A model generated the notes under the pieces. The model worked only from the letters and a program-made list of their open reading frames with translations, was not told where the DNA came from and did not search any database. Position numbers and translations under genes: made by a program. A stretch of 64,000 nt of DNA from Nostoc sp. PCC 7524 (lineage in GTDB: Bacteria; Cyanobacteriota; Cyanobacteriia; Cyanobacteriales; Nostocaceae), in assembly GCF_000316645.1 (NCBI RefSeq), contig NC_019684.1, positions 6,025,501 through 6,089,500 of the forward strand, read 5' to 3'. Below, in pieces: positions 10,017 to 19,476 of this stretch. Position 1 is the first letter of the stretch. Each line of letters begins with the position of its first letter.

Positions 10017-13000
10017 TTACCAATGACTTTGACTGGGCTTACCTGCAATTGTAAAAGCAGCCCAATAGTAAGGATGAGAATAAAGCTTTTTATCAGGAGC
10101 CATTTTGCTAATTCTATAAAGATGTGTAGCTAAATAAGCTCTCAGTTTTAATTCTTCTGGATTGAGTTGATGAATTAAATCTTCATACCATTGGGTTAAT
10201 TCTCCGGCGGTTATTTCCCTTAACCATGTTGTAGCGGCTGTTAAAGCTAAGTTAGGCGATCGCACTAACTCTAGTCTGCGGTAAAATTCAATCATGACTA
10301 AGGCACTGGCAGATGATTCTACTGTCCACAGGGTACTGACTACGTAGGGTACGTCTTTCGCCAAAAAACCATTGACTAATCCTACATATTCCGTAGTAAT
10401 AATTTGATGGTTAGTAATAGCAGGTTCACAAGCAGAGAGAGTCACCAAATTATAACTTGCTAAATTGCCTTTACTGATGTCTCCTAAAGTGAGTTTATCT
10501 TCACCTGCTAGTGCCAATTCTGAGGTGTGAGGTTCATGCAAATTATTGATGACTTGCCCAGCAAAATGAAAGATATTGTAATTATTAAAGTAATAATCAA
10601 ATAAGGCAGCTTCTACATGATCTTTTGTAGCTGCTTCTCCCTGGATGCGATGAGGATTAGTAAACAGTTGGTTGACGATTTCTGATTCCAGGTTGGCAAA
10701 TTTTAAGGTGAAATAATTGATATTTGTAGGATATTCAACACTTAATAAAGGTTGCTCATCCAACTGCCAAATACTCACATTTCGTAGAGATAAACCGGTT
10801 TGAATGCTGGGCAGATATGTAATTGTGTATTTAGACTCTATATTTAGTTGTTCTTCCTGAAAAGCAGAGATATGAAAAAGTAGATGGAGGGGTAATCGCT
10901 GCAAATCGCGGTGAGGAATTAAAATCAATTGGGTAATATCTTCTAATTCTGGGGTAATTGTGTCAACTTCTAGAATATTTTTTAATTGCCATAGTCGTTG
11001 TTCCATTTGCAAACGCCAAGCATGATTACTTTTGCTGGTTTGATCCTGGGCTTGGTGACGATATTCTTGATAATCATGCTGCCAATCTTCTAGCCACTTT
11101 TCAAAGGCAATCAGCCGTCTTGTTGCTTCGGGAAGAGGTAAGTCTTGCAGAGGTGTAGGGTTTGTTTCTATTTCTTGAATGGGTGTGAAAACTAGGATGG
11201 GTGATGGAGCTTGGTCTTTAATAATAAAGGTATGTAAAGCTACGGGGCTAATATGCCAGTAAATAATTGCTGTGTGGGGATTGAGTAATGGTTGAACTGA
11301 ACGATAGTTGAGGTGATGAATATCTGCATTCCACTCTGATAATAGCCAGCTTATACAAGAATTTTTCCCATGTTCTGCTATTTCCAAAGCCTCTACTAAA
11401 TCACCATACTCGACGGCAATATCGGCTGCCATTTGTTCTAACCCAGCAAATTTGAGGGCTAGTTGTTTTTTACTGCCTGCCGAGCGAGTTGGTTCATTTA
11501 ATAACTGTTGTAATAAAGTTGTGGCACGTTGCTGTAAATCTTGGGCTTGTGCTATTTGTCCTAATCCTAATAATGCTTTGACTAGAGATTGTAAAACCTC
11601 TAAATGTAACTGAGAAAAATCGGCGCTGGTTAAAGTTAATAGGGCTTGATTATATTCCGCTACAGCTTTGCGCCAATAGTTACGGGATGTATGATGTTTT
11701 TTACCTTGATCGTAGTAACTATTACCAATTGCTAGATGTAATCTGCCCCAACCTTCTGGGTGGGTGTCTGGGCGAATATATTTTAAACCTTCTTCATAAC
11801 TGGCTATTTTACCTGTATAAGTACCTTGGTTTAAAGCCTGATTATTAATAACTATGGTAGTCAAGAGACTTAAATTATCACTATCAATTTGCCCCGCAGC
11901 CGTACCTCTACCAATCCAAGCTTCCCAGTAATCGAGTTTAATTTGTAAGGCGTGGTCGTAAGAAACGATCGCTTCTAAATATCGTTCTAAATAAAATAAT
12001 GCTACGGCTTGGTTATACCAGGCTAAATGGAAATCTGGCTTAATTTTTATAGCTCGTTGATAGGAGGCGATCGCTTCTTTTCTCCGACCTAAGTTATCTA
12101 ATGCTACACCCCGGTTATACCAAGCTAAGTAAAAATCCGGTTGACTAGCCAGGGCTTTATCCCAGGAAGCGATCGCCTCTGACCACTGTTTTAAATTAAA
12201 TAATACTACACCCCGGTCAATCCAAGCTTCATGGAAATCCGGTTGAATTTCTAAAGCTCTATCATAGGAAGCGATCGCTTGTTGATACTGTTCGTTTACG
12301 GCTAGGGCTATACCTCGGTAATACCAATTTTCGGGATCTGCGGGTTCTAGGAGTAGGGCTTGATCATAACTAGCTATGGCTTCGGTAATTTGTCCTAACT
12401 TTAACTCCGCCCAGCCCTTACTAGACCAAACTTCTGGGTTATCGGCATGGATGGCGATGGCTTGATTAAAGGAAGCGATCGCTTCTTCAAATAGTCCTAA
12501 TTGTCCGAGAGTTCCCCCTCGGTTATACCAAGCTTTGTAGTAATCGGGTTTGAGGTGTAGGGCTTGGTCATAGGAGGCGATCGCCTCGGTAAAATTTTCT
12601 AAATGAAATAGGGTTAAACCGCGATTGAACCAATATTCTGAGGAATTGGGGTTGATTTGGATGGCTTGGTTATAGGAAGCGATCGCCCCTGCTAAATCGC
12701 CAGATTTAGCTTGCTGTAGCCCTTGATAAAACCATGCTTGCGCTGTTACTAAAACATTCGATGACTCAGCACTCATGGAGGGGGGCTGATTCATCTGTCC
12801 TGACAGATTACTAGCCAACTGCTGCACTAAACTAGCACTCTGATCCAATCTCACCAACAACTCATCTAAAGTGTAAGCTACATCTGAATCTAAATTAGCT
12901 AGGGAAAGATCCCAATTACGTTGAGCTGATACGATAGCAGATCCTGGTTTTGGTCTTGTTTCATCAACTACCAGTTCACTCAAATTGCTAATGACATCTT

Positions 13001-13838
13001 CCCCATCTGGTACCAACAAGTATGCCTCTGTCGTTACGTCTTCTGCCTCCTGATATTCCCAACTTTGTAATTCTGAGGTTTCTATGGTGTTGTCTATAAC
13101 AGACTCAATTGCTGCTGTAAATTCACCTGGATATTCCCAACTTTGTAATTCTGAGGTTTCTGTAGTGTTGTCTATAACAGACTCAATTGCTGCTGTAAAT
13201 TCAATTGCCTCACCTGGATATTCCCAACTTTGTAATTCTGAGTTTTCTGTAGTGCTGTCTGCAATATTGCCAGTTGGGGTTTCTGGGGTAAGTACAATTT
13301 CTGTTTCTTCAGACTGCCATAATAATTCGCCCAAGTTGCGGAGTAATTCTTGTCCAGGGGAATCTAGTAGGGTATCAGCTGTATCGGTAGTTGTGACATC
13401 ATACGCTTCTAGTTCTTCATAGACTTCTGGAAATTCATCAGCATCCCGATTCAACAACCGAATACCAATTTCATAGGAAAGTTCACCCACTTTCCCAATA
13501 TCCAATTCACCTAGCTGCACCATCTGCGTAGCTAACTGATGATTAGGTGCAGGTGACATGAGTAATTTTTCACCAAAAACCAATAGCCAGTCAATCCAAC
13601 GATCAATACTGATGCGATCTTCCATGCGCTGCAAATACTTAATTGCCCATTGCTGTCCTCGTCCTTGATAGACACCTTCCAACAACTGAGTAAACAACAG
13701 TTCTAGATCCGCATTAGTTAGTTCAGGTGGTGATTCTACCCCTTGTTCTCCCCTTGCATCGGGGAAAGAACCAGTTTGGTTACTAGCCACAGGGTGTTTT
13801 TCAATTGTTTTAAGCCATTGCAATAGCCGCGTGAGCAT
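10017..13838 (-). CDS. TPR-CHAT protein (caspase-like fold) with unique N-terminal domain
   Basis: 1273 residues in four parts. Residues about 30-150 form a helical domain (LTNADLELLFTQLLEGVYQG) also found in the next gene. Residues about 190-280 are an acidic linker with three SELQSWEY repeats. Residues about 370-680 are eight or nine 34-residue TPRs (EAIASYDQALxxxPD). The C-terminus is a CHAT domain with the His (IFHFAGQ) and Cys (LVTLSACEPA) of the clan CD protease dyad. CHAT proteins with TPRs cleave partner proteins in some systems (bacterial gasdermins, the Csx30 substrate of Craspase). Here no known substrate gene is present; the adjacent 224-residue paralog is the obvious candidate partner. 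No signal peptide. Confidence 0.92.
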   Translation of the reverse strand: MLTRLLQWLKTIEKHPVASNQTGSFPDARGEQGVESPPELTNADLELLFTQLLEGVYQGRGQQWAIKYLQRMEDRISIDRWIDWLLVFGEKLLMSPAPNHQLATQMVQLGELDIGKVGELSYEIGIRLLNRDADEFPEVYEELEAYDVTTTDTADTLLDSPGQELLRNLGELLWQSEETEIVLTPETPTGNIADSTTENSELQSWEYPGEAIEFTAAIESVIDNTTETSELQSWEYPGEFTAAIESVIDNTIETSELQSWEYQEAEDVTTEAYLLVPDGEDVISNLSELVVDETRPKPGSAIVSAQRNWDLSLANLDSDVAYTLDELLVRLDQSASLVQQLASNLSGQMNQPPSMSAESSNVLVTAQAWFYQGLQQAKSGDLAGAIASYNQAIQINPNSSEYWFNRGLTLFHLENFTEAIASYDQALHLKPDYYKAWYNRGGTLGQLGLFEEAIASFNQAIAIHADNPEVWSSKGWAELKLGQITEAIASYDQALLLEPADPENWYYRGIALAVNEQYQQAIASYDRALEIQPDFHEAWIDRGVVLFNLKQWSEAIASWDKALASQPDFYLAWYNRGVALDNLGRRKEAIASYQRAIKIKPDFHLAWYNQAVALFYLERYLEAIVSYDHALQIKLDYWEAWIGRGTAAGQIDSDNLSLLTTIVINNQALNQGTYTGKIASYEEGLKYIRPDTHPEGWGRLHLAIGNSYYDQGKKHHTSRNYWRKAVAEYNQALLTLTSADFSQLHLEVLQSLVKALLGLGQIAQAQDLQQRATTLLQQLLNEPTRSAGSKKQLALKFAGLEQMAADIAVEYGDLVEALEIAEHGKNSCISWLLSEWNADIHHLNYRSVQPLLNPHTAIIYWHISPVALHTFIIKDQAPSPILVFTPIQEIETNPTPLQDLPLPEATRRLIAFEKWLEDWQHDYQEYRHQAQDQTSKSNHAWRLQMEQRLWQLKNILEVDTITPELEDITQLILIPHRDLQRLPLHLLFHISAFQEEQLNIESKYTITYLPSIQTGLSLRNVSIWQLDEQPLLSVEYPTNINYFTLKFANLESEIVNQLFTNPHRIQGEAATKDHVEAALFDYYFNNYNIFHFAGQVINNLHEPHTSELALAGEDKLTLGDISKGNLASYNLVTLSACEPAITNHQIITTEYVGLVNGFLAKDVPYVVSTLWTVESSASALVMIEFYRRLELVRSPNLALTAATTWLREITAGELTQWYEDLIHQLNPEELKLRAYLATHLYRISKMAPDKKLYSHPYYWAAFTIAGKPSQSHW

Positions 13839-14075
13839 CTGCCATACTCTTGGATTTTGTTTACCCTAGATTGTAGCGATCGTTGTGTTAAAAAAAATAT
13901 GAAAAATCATGATTTACCTGAAATCTACTGAAATTATCAAGGTTTTCCACCGTATAGTGATAAAAATATACAAATCTTTGTTAAAGCTTCAGGACTAGGC
14001 ATGGGAAGAAGAGGACTTGAGGCAGGGGGCAGAACTTCTCCTTTTCTCCCTGCCTCCCCTGCCCCTCTACCCAAT
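13839..14075. other. Intergenic gap with GGCAGGGGGCAG / CTCCCTGCC hairpin
   Basis: Bases 14020-14070 contain GAGGCAGGGGGCAGAAC followed by CTCCCTGCCTCCCCTGCC, which can pair into a hairpin beyond the stop of the short paralog. A very similar structure lies at 17046-17110. It is probably repeat-derived and may act as a terminator. Confidence 0.45.
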
Positions 14076-14750
14076 TCAAACTGAATCTGTCGTTGATGGA
14101 CTAGCAGCATGATATTGATTGATTAGTGTCTGGACAATCAGTTGCGGATCATCTGTCTCAATAGCCAGCTGCTGGGCAATCTGCTGGCGTAAGTTTTCAT
14201 CTTGCTGCAACATCAAAAACAACTCATCCAGAGTCACTGTTTGATATTCCCCCTCTTGAGGTGCTTCTGGGGGTAAAAAACTCTCTGACTGTGGTATATT
14301 TGTACTAACAGCATCAGGCCCGTCATATTCCCAGATGGGTTCGCCTTGATTGCGTGTTAACACTTGCATACCAACATCATAGGCAACGTCTCCTACTTCC
14401 CCAATGTTCAACTCACCCAGTTGTACTAATCGAGCCGCTAATTCGTTATTAGGTGAAGGTGATACTACTAATCTTTCACCAAAACGCTTTAACCACTCTA
14501 CCCAACGTTCTGTGGGGACGCGATGCTCAATTTTTTGCAGCCACTTTATAGCCCAAGTTTGGCCTCGTGCCTGATGGACTCCTTCTAACAGTTCCGTGAA
14601 CAGAAATTCTAAATCTGTGTCGGTGAGGGGTGGCGCTGATTCTTTCGGCACGTTAGCACCAACTTTGACAGGAGTTGTTTTTCTACCAAACAAGCCTTGA
14701 AAAAGACTTTTAAGCCATTGGACTAGCCGCTTGAGCATTTGCTGTACCAT
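14076..14750 (-). CDS. Short paralog of the TPR-CHAT N-terminal domain
   Basis: 224 residues. After a basic amphipathic start (MLKRLVQWLKSLFQGLFG), residues about 40-140 align closely with residues 35-150 of the TPR-CHAT protein: LTDTDLEFLFTELLEGVHQA, then RGQTWAIKWLQ, ERWVEWLKRFGERL, LAARLVQLGELNIGEVG. It also has a single IWEYDGP, like the SWEYPGE repeats of the large protein, then a TLDELFLMLQQDE tail matching YTLDELLVRLDQS. It has no TPR and no CHAT. It lies immediately upstream of the large gene on the same strand (gap about 237 bases), which suggests a tandem duplication with domain loss or gain. Function unknown. Confidence 0.85.
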   Translation of the reverse strand: MVQQMLKRLVQWLKSLFQGLFGRKTTPVKVGANVPKESAPPLTDTDLEFLFTELLEGVHQARGQTWAIKWLQKIEHRVPTERWVEWLKRFGERLVVSPSPNNELAARLVQLGELNIGEVGDVAYDVGMQVLTRNQGEPIWEYDGPDAVSTNIPQSESFLPPEAPQEGEYQTVTLDELFLMLQQDENLRQQIAQQLAIETDDPQLIVQTLINQYHAASPSTTDSV

Positions 14751-15068
14751 TTACTGTTGTTTCCCCTAAAATTGTAACGATCACCTGCGGTGGGTGTTTG
14801 CGCCGCCCACTAGATCACCGTTGAACTGCGGTTAATAAAATGTATGTACGCGTGTGTTGTTGTCTCTTCTAGGGTATTCCACAGTTTCCAAGATGGTGGC
14901 AAAGTTTAAAATGGTTTAATCCCAATTCAAAATAGCTTACGGCTAGACTTTCGCCTACAAAATTCAAAATGGTAAGACTTATGAATGGCAAAAATTCTCA
15001 TAATTATTGGTAAGTGAATCAAGCACAACTGATTAATCCATTTTGAAGGGTATTGAAATTTTCTATTC
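14751..15068. other. Divergent promoter region of the paralog and dnaX
   Basis: 318 bases between divergent starts. It holds short repeats (CAATTCAAAAT, AAATTCAAAATGG) and a GC-rich inverted repeat near 14783-14815. I could not assign promoter boxes with confidence. Confidence 0.4.
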
Positions 15069-17012
15069 ATGTCTTACGAACCCCTGCACCACAAGTATCG
15101 CCCAAAGATTTTTGCTGAAGTGGTGGGGCAAGAGGCGATCGCTACCACTCTCACTAATGCTATCCGTACAGCTAAAATTGCACCTGCTTATTTGTTCACT
15201 GGTCCTAGAGGTACAGGCAAAACTTCTAGCGCCCGTATTCTCGCTAAGTCTCTCAACTGTCTCAAAACTGACAAACCCACTGCTGAACCCTGCGGGGTTT
15301 GTGATGTTTGTCAGGGAATCACCAAGGGTTACTCCTTAGACGTAATTGAAATTGATGCTGCCAGTAACACTGGTGTGGATAATATCCGCGAATTAATTGA
15401 AAAAGCCCAATTCGCCCCTGTACAGTGTCGCTATAAGGTGTATGTGATTGATGAATGTCATATGCTCAGTAGTGCGGCATTTAATGCGCTACTAAAGACA
15501 CTAGAAGAACCACCTAGGCACGTAGTCTTTGTTTTGGCGACTACTGATCCACAACGGGTATTACCAACAATTATTTCTCGCTGTCAAAGGTTCGATTTTA
15601 GACGCATTGAATTAGAGGCGATGGCTAGGCACTTAAGTGCGATCGCCTCCAATGAAAATATTCACATTTCACCAGCAGCCATCACCTTAGTAGCCCAGTT
15701 ATCTCAGGGAGGATTGCGAGATGCAGAAAGCCTCCTCGACCAATTAGCATTGTTATCTGGGGAAGTTAGCCCGGATCGAGTTTGGGATTTAGTCGGCTCT
15801 GTGAGTGAACGGGACTTGCTGGCGCTGTTAGGTGCGATCGCACAAGATCACCCAGAAGCAGTTTTAGATGCCACCCGCCAAATCTTAGATCGTGGTAGAG
15901 AACCTCTAACCATCCTGCAAAACTTAGCCGCCTTCTACCGCGATTTACTCATTGCCAAAACCGCACCTAATCGCCACAATTTAGTAGCTTGTACCCAGCA
16001 AACCTGGACAGCACTGGTTGAGTGCGCCCAGTCATTGTCCATGAGTACCATTTTGTTAGGGCAGAAACACTTACAACAAGCAGAACTACAAATTAAAAAC
16101 ACCACCCAGCCCCGCTTATGGTTGGAAGTGACATTACTAGGACTATTACCCAGCGCCAACATTCCCTCCATCGCCACAGGTGTCTTACCTGTAGCATCAC
16201 CCACCGATCATCGCCCATCCACACCCCCACAATTCCCATCACCCAAAACACCCCCACCCACACCATCACCCGTTTCCGCAACACCCCCACCCTCCACCCT
16301 GCGGGAAACTGACGCTACATCTCCCACTCTGCGGGAAGCTGACGCTACACCCTCCTCATCCCCCCCATCCCCCCCACCCCCACAAGAACCTGAGACAGCC
16401 ATTGACGCAGCACAAGGTGATGTTGCTCAAATTTGGCAGCAGGTATTGAGTAATATTCAGCAAATCCCCAGACGCGCCTTACTAGGTCAAATGTGCCATC
16501 TCATTGAGTTTGACGGCGCTACAGCTCGTGTTGGTGTCAAACCCGCGTGGTATGACAAAGTAAAATCCGATTTACCGATGATTACGGCGGCTTTTGGGCA
16601 GACTTTCAATCGAGAAATTCAGGTAAGTCTAGAAAAGGGTAATCCCTCAAATTCTCCTGCCACCAGAAAAGAAACAACAGCCAACGGTAACGGTACGCCA
16701 ACCGTCAAGCAGTCACCGCCACCCACTTACAACAACAACCACAAACCACCAACACCCACACCACAGCCACCAGCACCAACCCCACCACCAAAAACAGAAG
16801 CAGTAGCTAAAAGTACCGGAGGAGCGAAAACCCCATCACCATCACCCCAACCAGCACCTTTAGCTAATTGGGAAACCGATGAAGTAGCGATCGCAGCCCA
16901 ACGTTTAGCACAATTCTTTGATGGACAAATGATCAGATTTAGCGATGATGGCGAAGAATTGAGCGAAGTCATTACAACGGAATGGGTAGATGAATTGGTG
17001 GAAGATGAATGA
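15069..17012 (+). CDS. dnaX: DNA polymerase III gamma/tau subunit
   Basis: 647 residues; the clamp-loader ATPase of the replisome. Walker A GPRGTGKT is at residues 45-52, a four-cysteine zinc module follows (CLK...CGVCDVC), Walker B/DEAD-like VIDECHML is near 126-133, and sensor 1 (LATTDPQRVLPTIISRCQRF) and domain III are complete. The second half has two Pro/Ser/Thr-rich linkers (about residues 365-445 and 525-610) around a tau-like domain (IWQQVLSNIQQIPRRALL). No intein interrupts the P-loop, unlike some cyanobacterial dnaX genes. The first linker contains two near-identical TLRE(T/A)DAT units from a repeated DNA motif. Transcribed alone, convergent with the next gene. Confidence 0.97.
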   Translation: MSYEPLHHKYRPKIFAEVVGQEAIATTLTNAIRTAKIAPAYLFTGPRGTGKTSSARILAKSLNCLKTDKPTAEPCGVCDVCQGITKGYSLDVIEIDAASNTGVDNIRELIEKAQFAPVQCRYKVYVIDECHMLSSAAFNALLKTLEEPPRHVVFVLATTDPQRVLPTIISRCQRFDFRRIELEAMARHLSAIASNENIHISPAAITLVAQLSQGGLRDAESLLDQLALLSGEVSPDRVWDLVGSVSERDLLALLGAIAQDHPEAVLDATRQILDRGREPLTILQNLAAFYRDLLIAKTAPNRHNLVACTQQTWTALVECAQSLSMSTILLGQKHLQQAELQIKNTTQPRLWLEVTLLGLLPSANIPSIATGVLPVASPTDHRPSTPPQFPSPKTPPPTPSPVSATPPPSTLRETDATSPTLREADATPSSSPPSPPPPQEPETAIDAAQGDVAQIWQQVLSNIQQIPRRALLGQMCHLIEFDGATARVGVKPAWYDKVKSDLPMITAAFGQTFNREIQVSLEKGNPSNSPATRKETTANGNGTPTVKQSPPPTYNNNHKPPTPTPQPPAPTPPPKTEAVAKSTGGAKTPSPSPQPAPLANWETDEVAIAAQRLAQFFDGQMIRFSDDGEELSEVITTEWVDELVEDE

Positions 17013-17045
17013 AATAGCCAATGGGCATCGGGCATAGGGATAAGA

Positions 17046-17112
17046 GGAATTAGGGCAGGGGGCAAGGAGAAGGACTTTACCCTTTTCTCCCTGCTCCCTG
17101 CTCCTTCCTACC
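17046..17112. terminator. Possible bidirectional hairpin between dnaX and the GT2 gene
   Basis: GGCAGGGGGCAAGGAGAAGG (from about 17055) and TTTTCTCCCTGCTCCCTGC (to about 17101) are complementary over much of their length and sit between two convergent genes. The sequence belongs to the repetitive CCCTGCTCC family. Confidence 0.45.
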
Positions 17113-17115
17113 TCC

Positions 17116-18522
17116 TTAATGTCCACTACCTGTATGCACGGTTTTCACCCACTTGAGGCGTTTTGGCCTCACTGACATCCGTGCTGTGGTACTGCTCATT
17201 ACTACTAACCAGTGCAACATATACAAAGTACCGCGCACTGTCTGAAGTAGTAATACAAAAGGTGTCGAGACATTAAATTTTTGTTCTTGGCGTATCCGCT
17301 TCAAACCGGCGTACATACCTACAACAGACATAGTTACCGACAAGCTAGTCACCGGTCCCAAAATTGGTAGGCGATGGCGAGCCACAGACATTAATAAATC
17401 TGGGATTGCGGCTGTGGGCAGAATATACATAGTCAACAAGAACATCAGCAAGTCCCAGGTTTTCCGCGTACCCATGCGATTTTTGAGAATGAGATCCCAA
17501 TAATCGAGATAGCGTTGATAGCCGCCCTCTGCCCAACGGTTACGCTGATGCCAGAGTGCGATCGCATTGGTTACACCTTCTTCCTGCACGGCTGGGTAGA
17601 ACACACACTCAATATCCCAGTTATCTAAATGCAGACGGAAAGTCATATCTAAGTCATCGGTGATGGTTTCCTCATTCCATCCCCCAAAACTTTCTAAAGC
17701 TGCACGGCGCACAAATTGGCCATTACCACGCAGTTCACCAATTCCGCCCAAGGCAGCACGCTGTTGCTGAAACCAAGTGTCCAGTGCCATTTCAGCCATT
17801 TGACCCTTTGTCCAAAAGTTTTCTTTGGCGTTGGCAATCGCTTTTCGCACCTGCACCGCCCCCACCTTTTCCCGTTGAAACAAAGGTACTACTTGGAGTA
17901 ACAAGTCTGATGCTACTTGAGCATCTGCATCAAACACTGCAACAATGTCGCCTTTTGTCAAGGGCAGAACTTGATTTAATGCCCCAGATTTACCGCCACT
18001 AGCTTGGGCAGAGCGCCTGAGTACCTTCAGATTGTCGTACTCCTTGGCTAGTTCTGCTAAGACATGGGGCGTTTTATCGCTACTGTGATCGTCAATAATC
18101 CAAACTTCGTATTGCCCGTTAGGATATTCCAGATTACAAAGATTTTTGACTAATTTACCAATTACAGCCTCCTCATTTTTCGCTGCCACCAGTACAGAGA
18201 TAAAAGGCAATTCACCCTGTATTTCTTTTTGGTAGCGGCGGGGTTTAGCAAACACTATCACCAAAGCATGAATCCCCAGAAGGGTAGTCAGTCCGAGGAT
18301 AAAGATAGAACCCCAGGAAGCTAAATGTAAGGCGATCGTACTACTCCAGACTATGGTTAAAACTAGAGCAGCTTTACCTCTACGCCCTTGAAACCGGGAT
18401 GGTAAAGACAAATCCCGCGTTTCTACCACTGACTCCTCAGTTACTGATAGGTCAGACAACAAGGAGTTGAGTGGATCAAGTTCTTTGTAGGAATCGTTGT
18501 CGGGCCAGGAATTCGCTGGCAT
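17116..18522 (-). CDS. GT2 family processive-type glycosyltransferase
   Basis: 468 residues. Two N-terminal membrane helices (about 45-90) precede a GT-A catalytic domain: FISVLVAAKNEEAVIGKLV, VWIIDDHSSDKT, AVFDADAQV (DxD), ITDDLDMTFRL and HQRNRWAEGG (the QxxRW motif). Two to three helices and a basic tail follow. This is the architecture of cellulose synthase/hyaluronan synthase-like enzymes that make and export a beta-linked polysaccharide. No c-di-GMP-binding PilZ domain is present. No partner genes adjoin it, so the polymer is unknown. Starts with ATG at 18522. Confidence 0.88.
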   Translation of the reverse strand: MPANSWPDNDSYKELDPLNSLLSDLSVTEESVVETRDLSLPSRFQGRRGKAALVLTIVWSSTIALHLASWGSIFILGLTTLLGIHALVIVFAKPRRYQKEIQGELPFISVLVAAKNEEAVIGKLVKNLCNLEYPNGQYEVWIIDDHSSDKTPHVLAELAKEYDNLKVLRRSAQASGGKSGALNQVLPLTKGDIVAVFDADAQVASDLLLQVVPLFQREKVGAVQVRKAIANAKENFWTKGQMAEMALDTWFQQQRAALGGIGELRGNGQFVRRAALESFGGWNEETITDDLDMTFRLHLDNWDIECVFYPAVQEEGVTNAIALWHQRNRWAEGGYQRYLDYWDLILKNRMGTRKTWDLLMFLLTMYILPTAAIPDLLMSVARHRLPILGPVTSLSVTMSVVGMYAGLKRIRQEQKFNVSTPFVLLLQTVRGTLYMLHWLVVMSSTTARMSVRPKRLKWVKTVHTGSGH

Positions 18523-19101
18523 AAGTTACTTGATTCAAAAACCAGTATTTGTCTACACCTCATAAGAAGCTGGGAATCAGGTAACACTAAACTGTGGGAA
18601 CAAACTTTATCCCTAATCTTGCTAGAGAGTAATCGGTAGCAACTACTACTGATAACTGACTATACAACTAGATTTGTTCCTGAATAGGGAACTTGATTGT
18701 GGACAAAGCAGCAACAGTTTATTGTTGGCAGAAAGTGCAAAAACAGCATTTACTCACCTAACGGCAGGTATTTGCAGTATTATTGCGCCCAGCTTCAAAA
18801 AAAGCTAATGCAGCCCTATTGTAACTGAGATTTTAATATTTCTTAGCAGTAACTTTTGTTGCTGCTCTCGTTCTTGGGAAATGAGGGTATAGAAGTATCA
18901 AGATTTGGAACACCTAAAAGTGCTGTATTCCACTTCTATTCCCTGTCACCTGTAACCTGTAACCTGTCACCTGTAACCTGTAACCTGTAACCTGTAACCT
19001 GTCACCTGTCACCTGTCACCTGTCACCTCTCCTAACTGTGTACAACACAACTTTTTTGGGAATACTGCATGGAGACACACTAATATCCCCTGTTGTCAAC
19101 T
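18523..19101. other. Long divergent intergenic region with TCACCTG/TAACCTG array
   Basis: About 580 bases between the GT2 gene and the EbsA-like gene. At 18945-19028 there are about 12 units of CCTGTAA or CCTGTCA in tandem. The rest is unstructured by eye. Confidence 0.7.
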
Positions 19102-19476
19102 ATGTCTTTTGAAAATCTCCAGCCGGTTAACCAACAACAAGCCAGCGTTTATATGCCTTACATTCAGGGTACAAAGCGCAATTTCTTGCCCTATGCTATT
19201 AGTCTCTATCAAAAAGGCGTTTTGGAAGGACATCGCAAAATAGAAGCTGGTGAAAATGTTCCCTTTGTCATTTCTTGGAATGTTGCTACCCTACCCTCTG
19301 ATTTAACGCGTTGCCGGGTGCAGTTTGATGGCAATGCTGATTTAAGTTATGAGATGATGATGGCCAGTTTTGAATTTATTAGTTTTTTAATTGAATTAAT
19401 GGAAAATTATAAACGTTACAAAATTACTGATTTTTCCCAATCTTTTTACCGTAAGCTCCTCCGTATAGACGAATAA
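19102..19476 (+). CDS. EbsA-like conserved cyanobacterial protein
   Basis: 124 residues from the ATG at 19102 (a TTG at 19093 is also in frame). The sequence (VYMPYIQGTKRNFLPYAISL, KIEAGENVPFVISWNVATLP, LTRCRVQFDGNADLSYEM, FYRKLLRIDE) matches my memory of the small cyanobacterial EbsA family, whose Synechococcus member takes part in type IV pilus assembly and biofilm self-suppression. No pilus gene adjoins it. The following P-loop gene on the same strand is about 330 bases away. Family assignment is from recall and moderate. Confidence 0.6.
   Translation: MSFENLQPVNQQQASVYMPYIQGTKRNFLPYAISLYQKGVLEGHRKIEAGENVPFVISWNVATLPSDLTRCRVQFDGNADLSYEMMMASFEFISFLIELMENYKRYKITDFSQSFYRKLLRIDE

Noticed and set aside
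15069..17012. Intein in dnaX
   Set aside because: The P-loop and following motifs are continuous and the length is explained by the Pro-rich linkers.
18945..19028. Possible CRISPR array
   Set aside because: Units are only 7 bases long with no spacers; it is a simple tandem repeat, and no cas genes are in the window.
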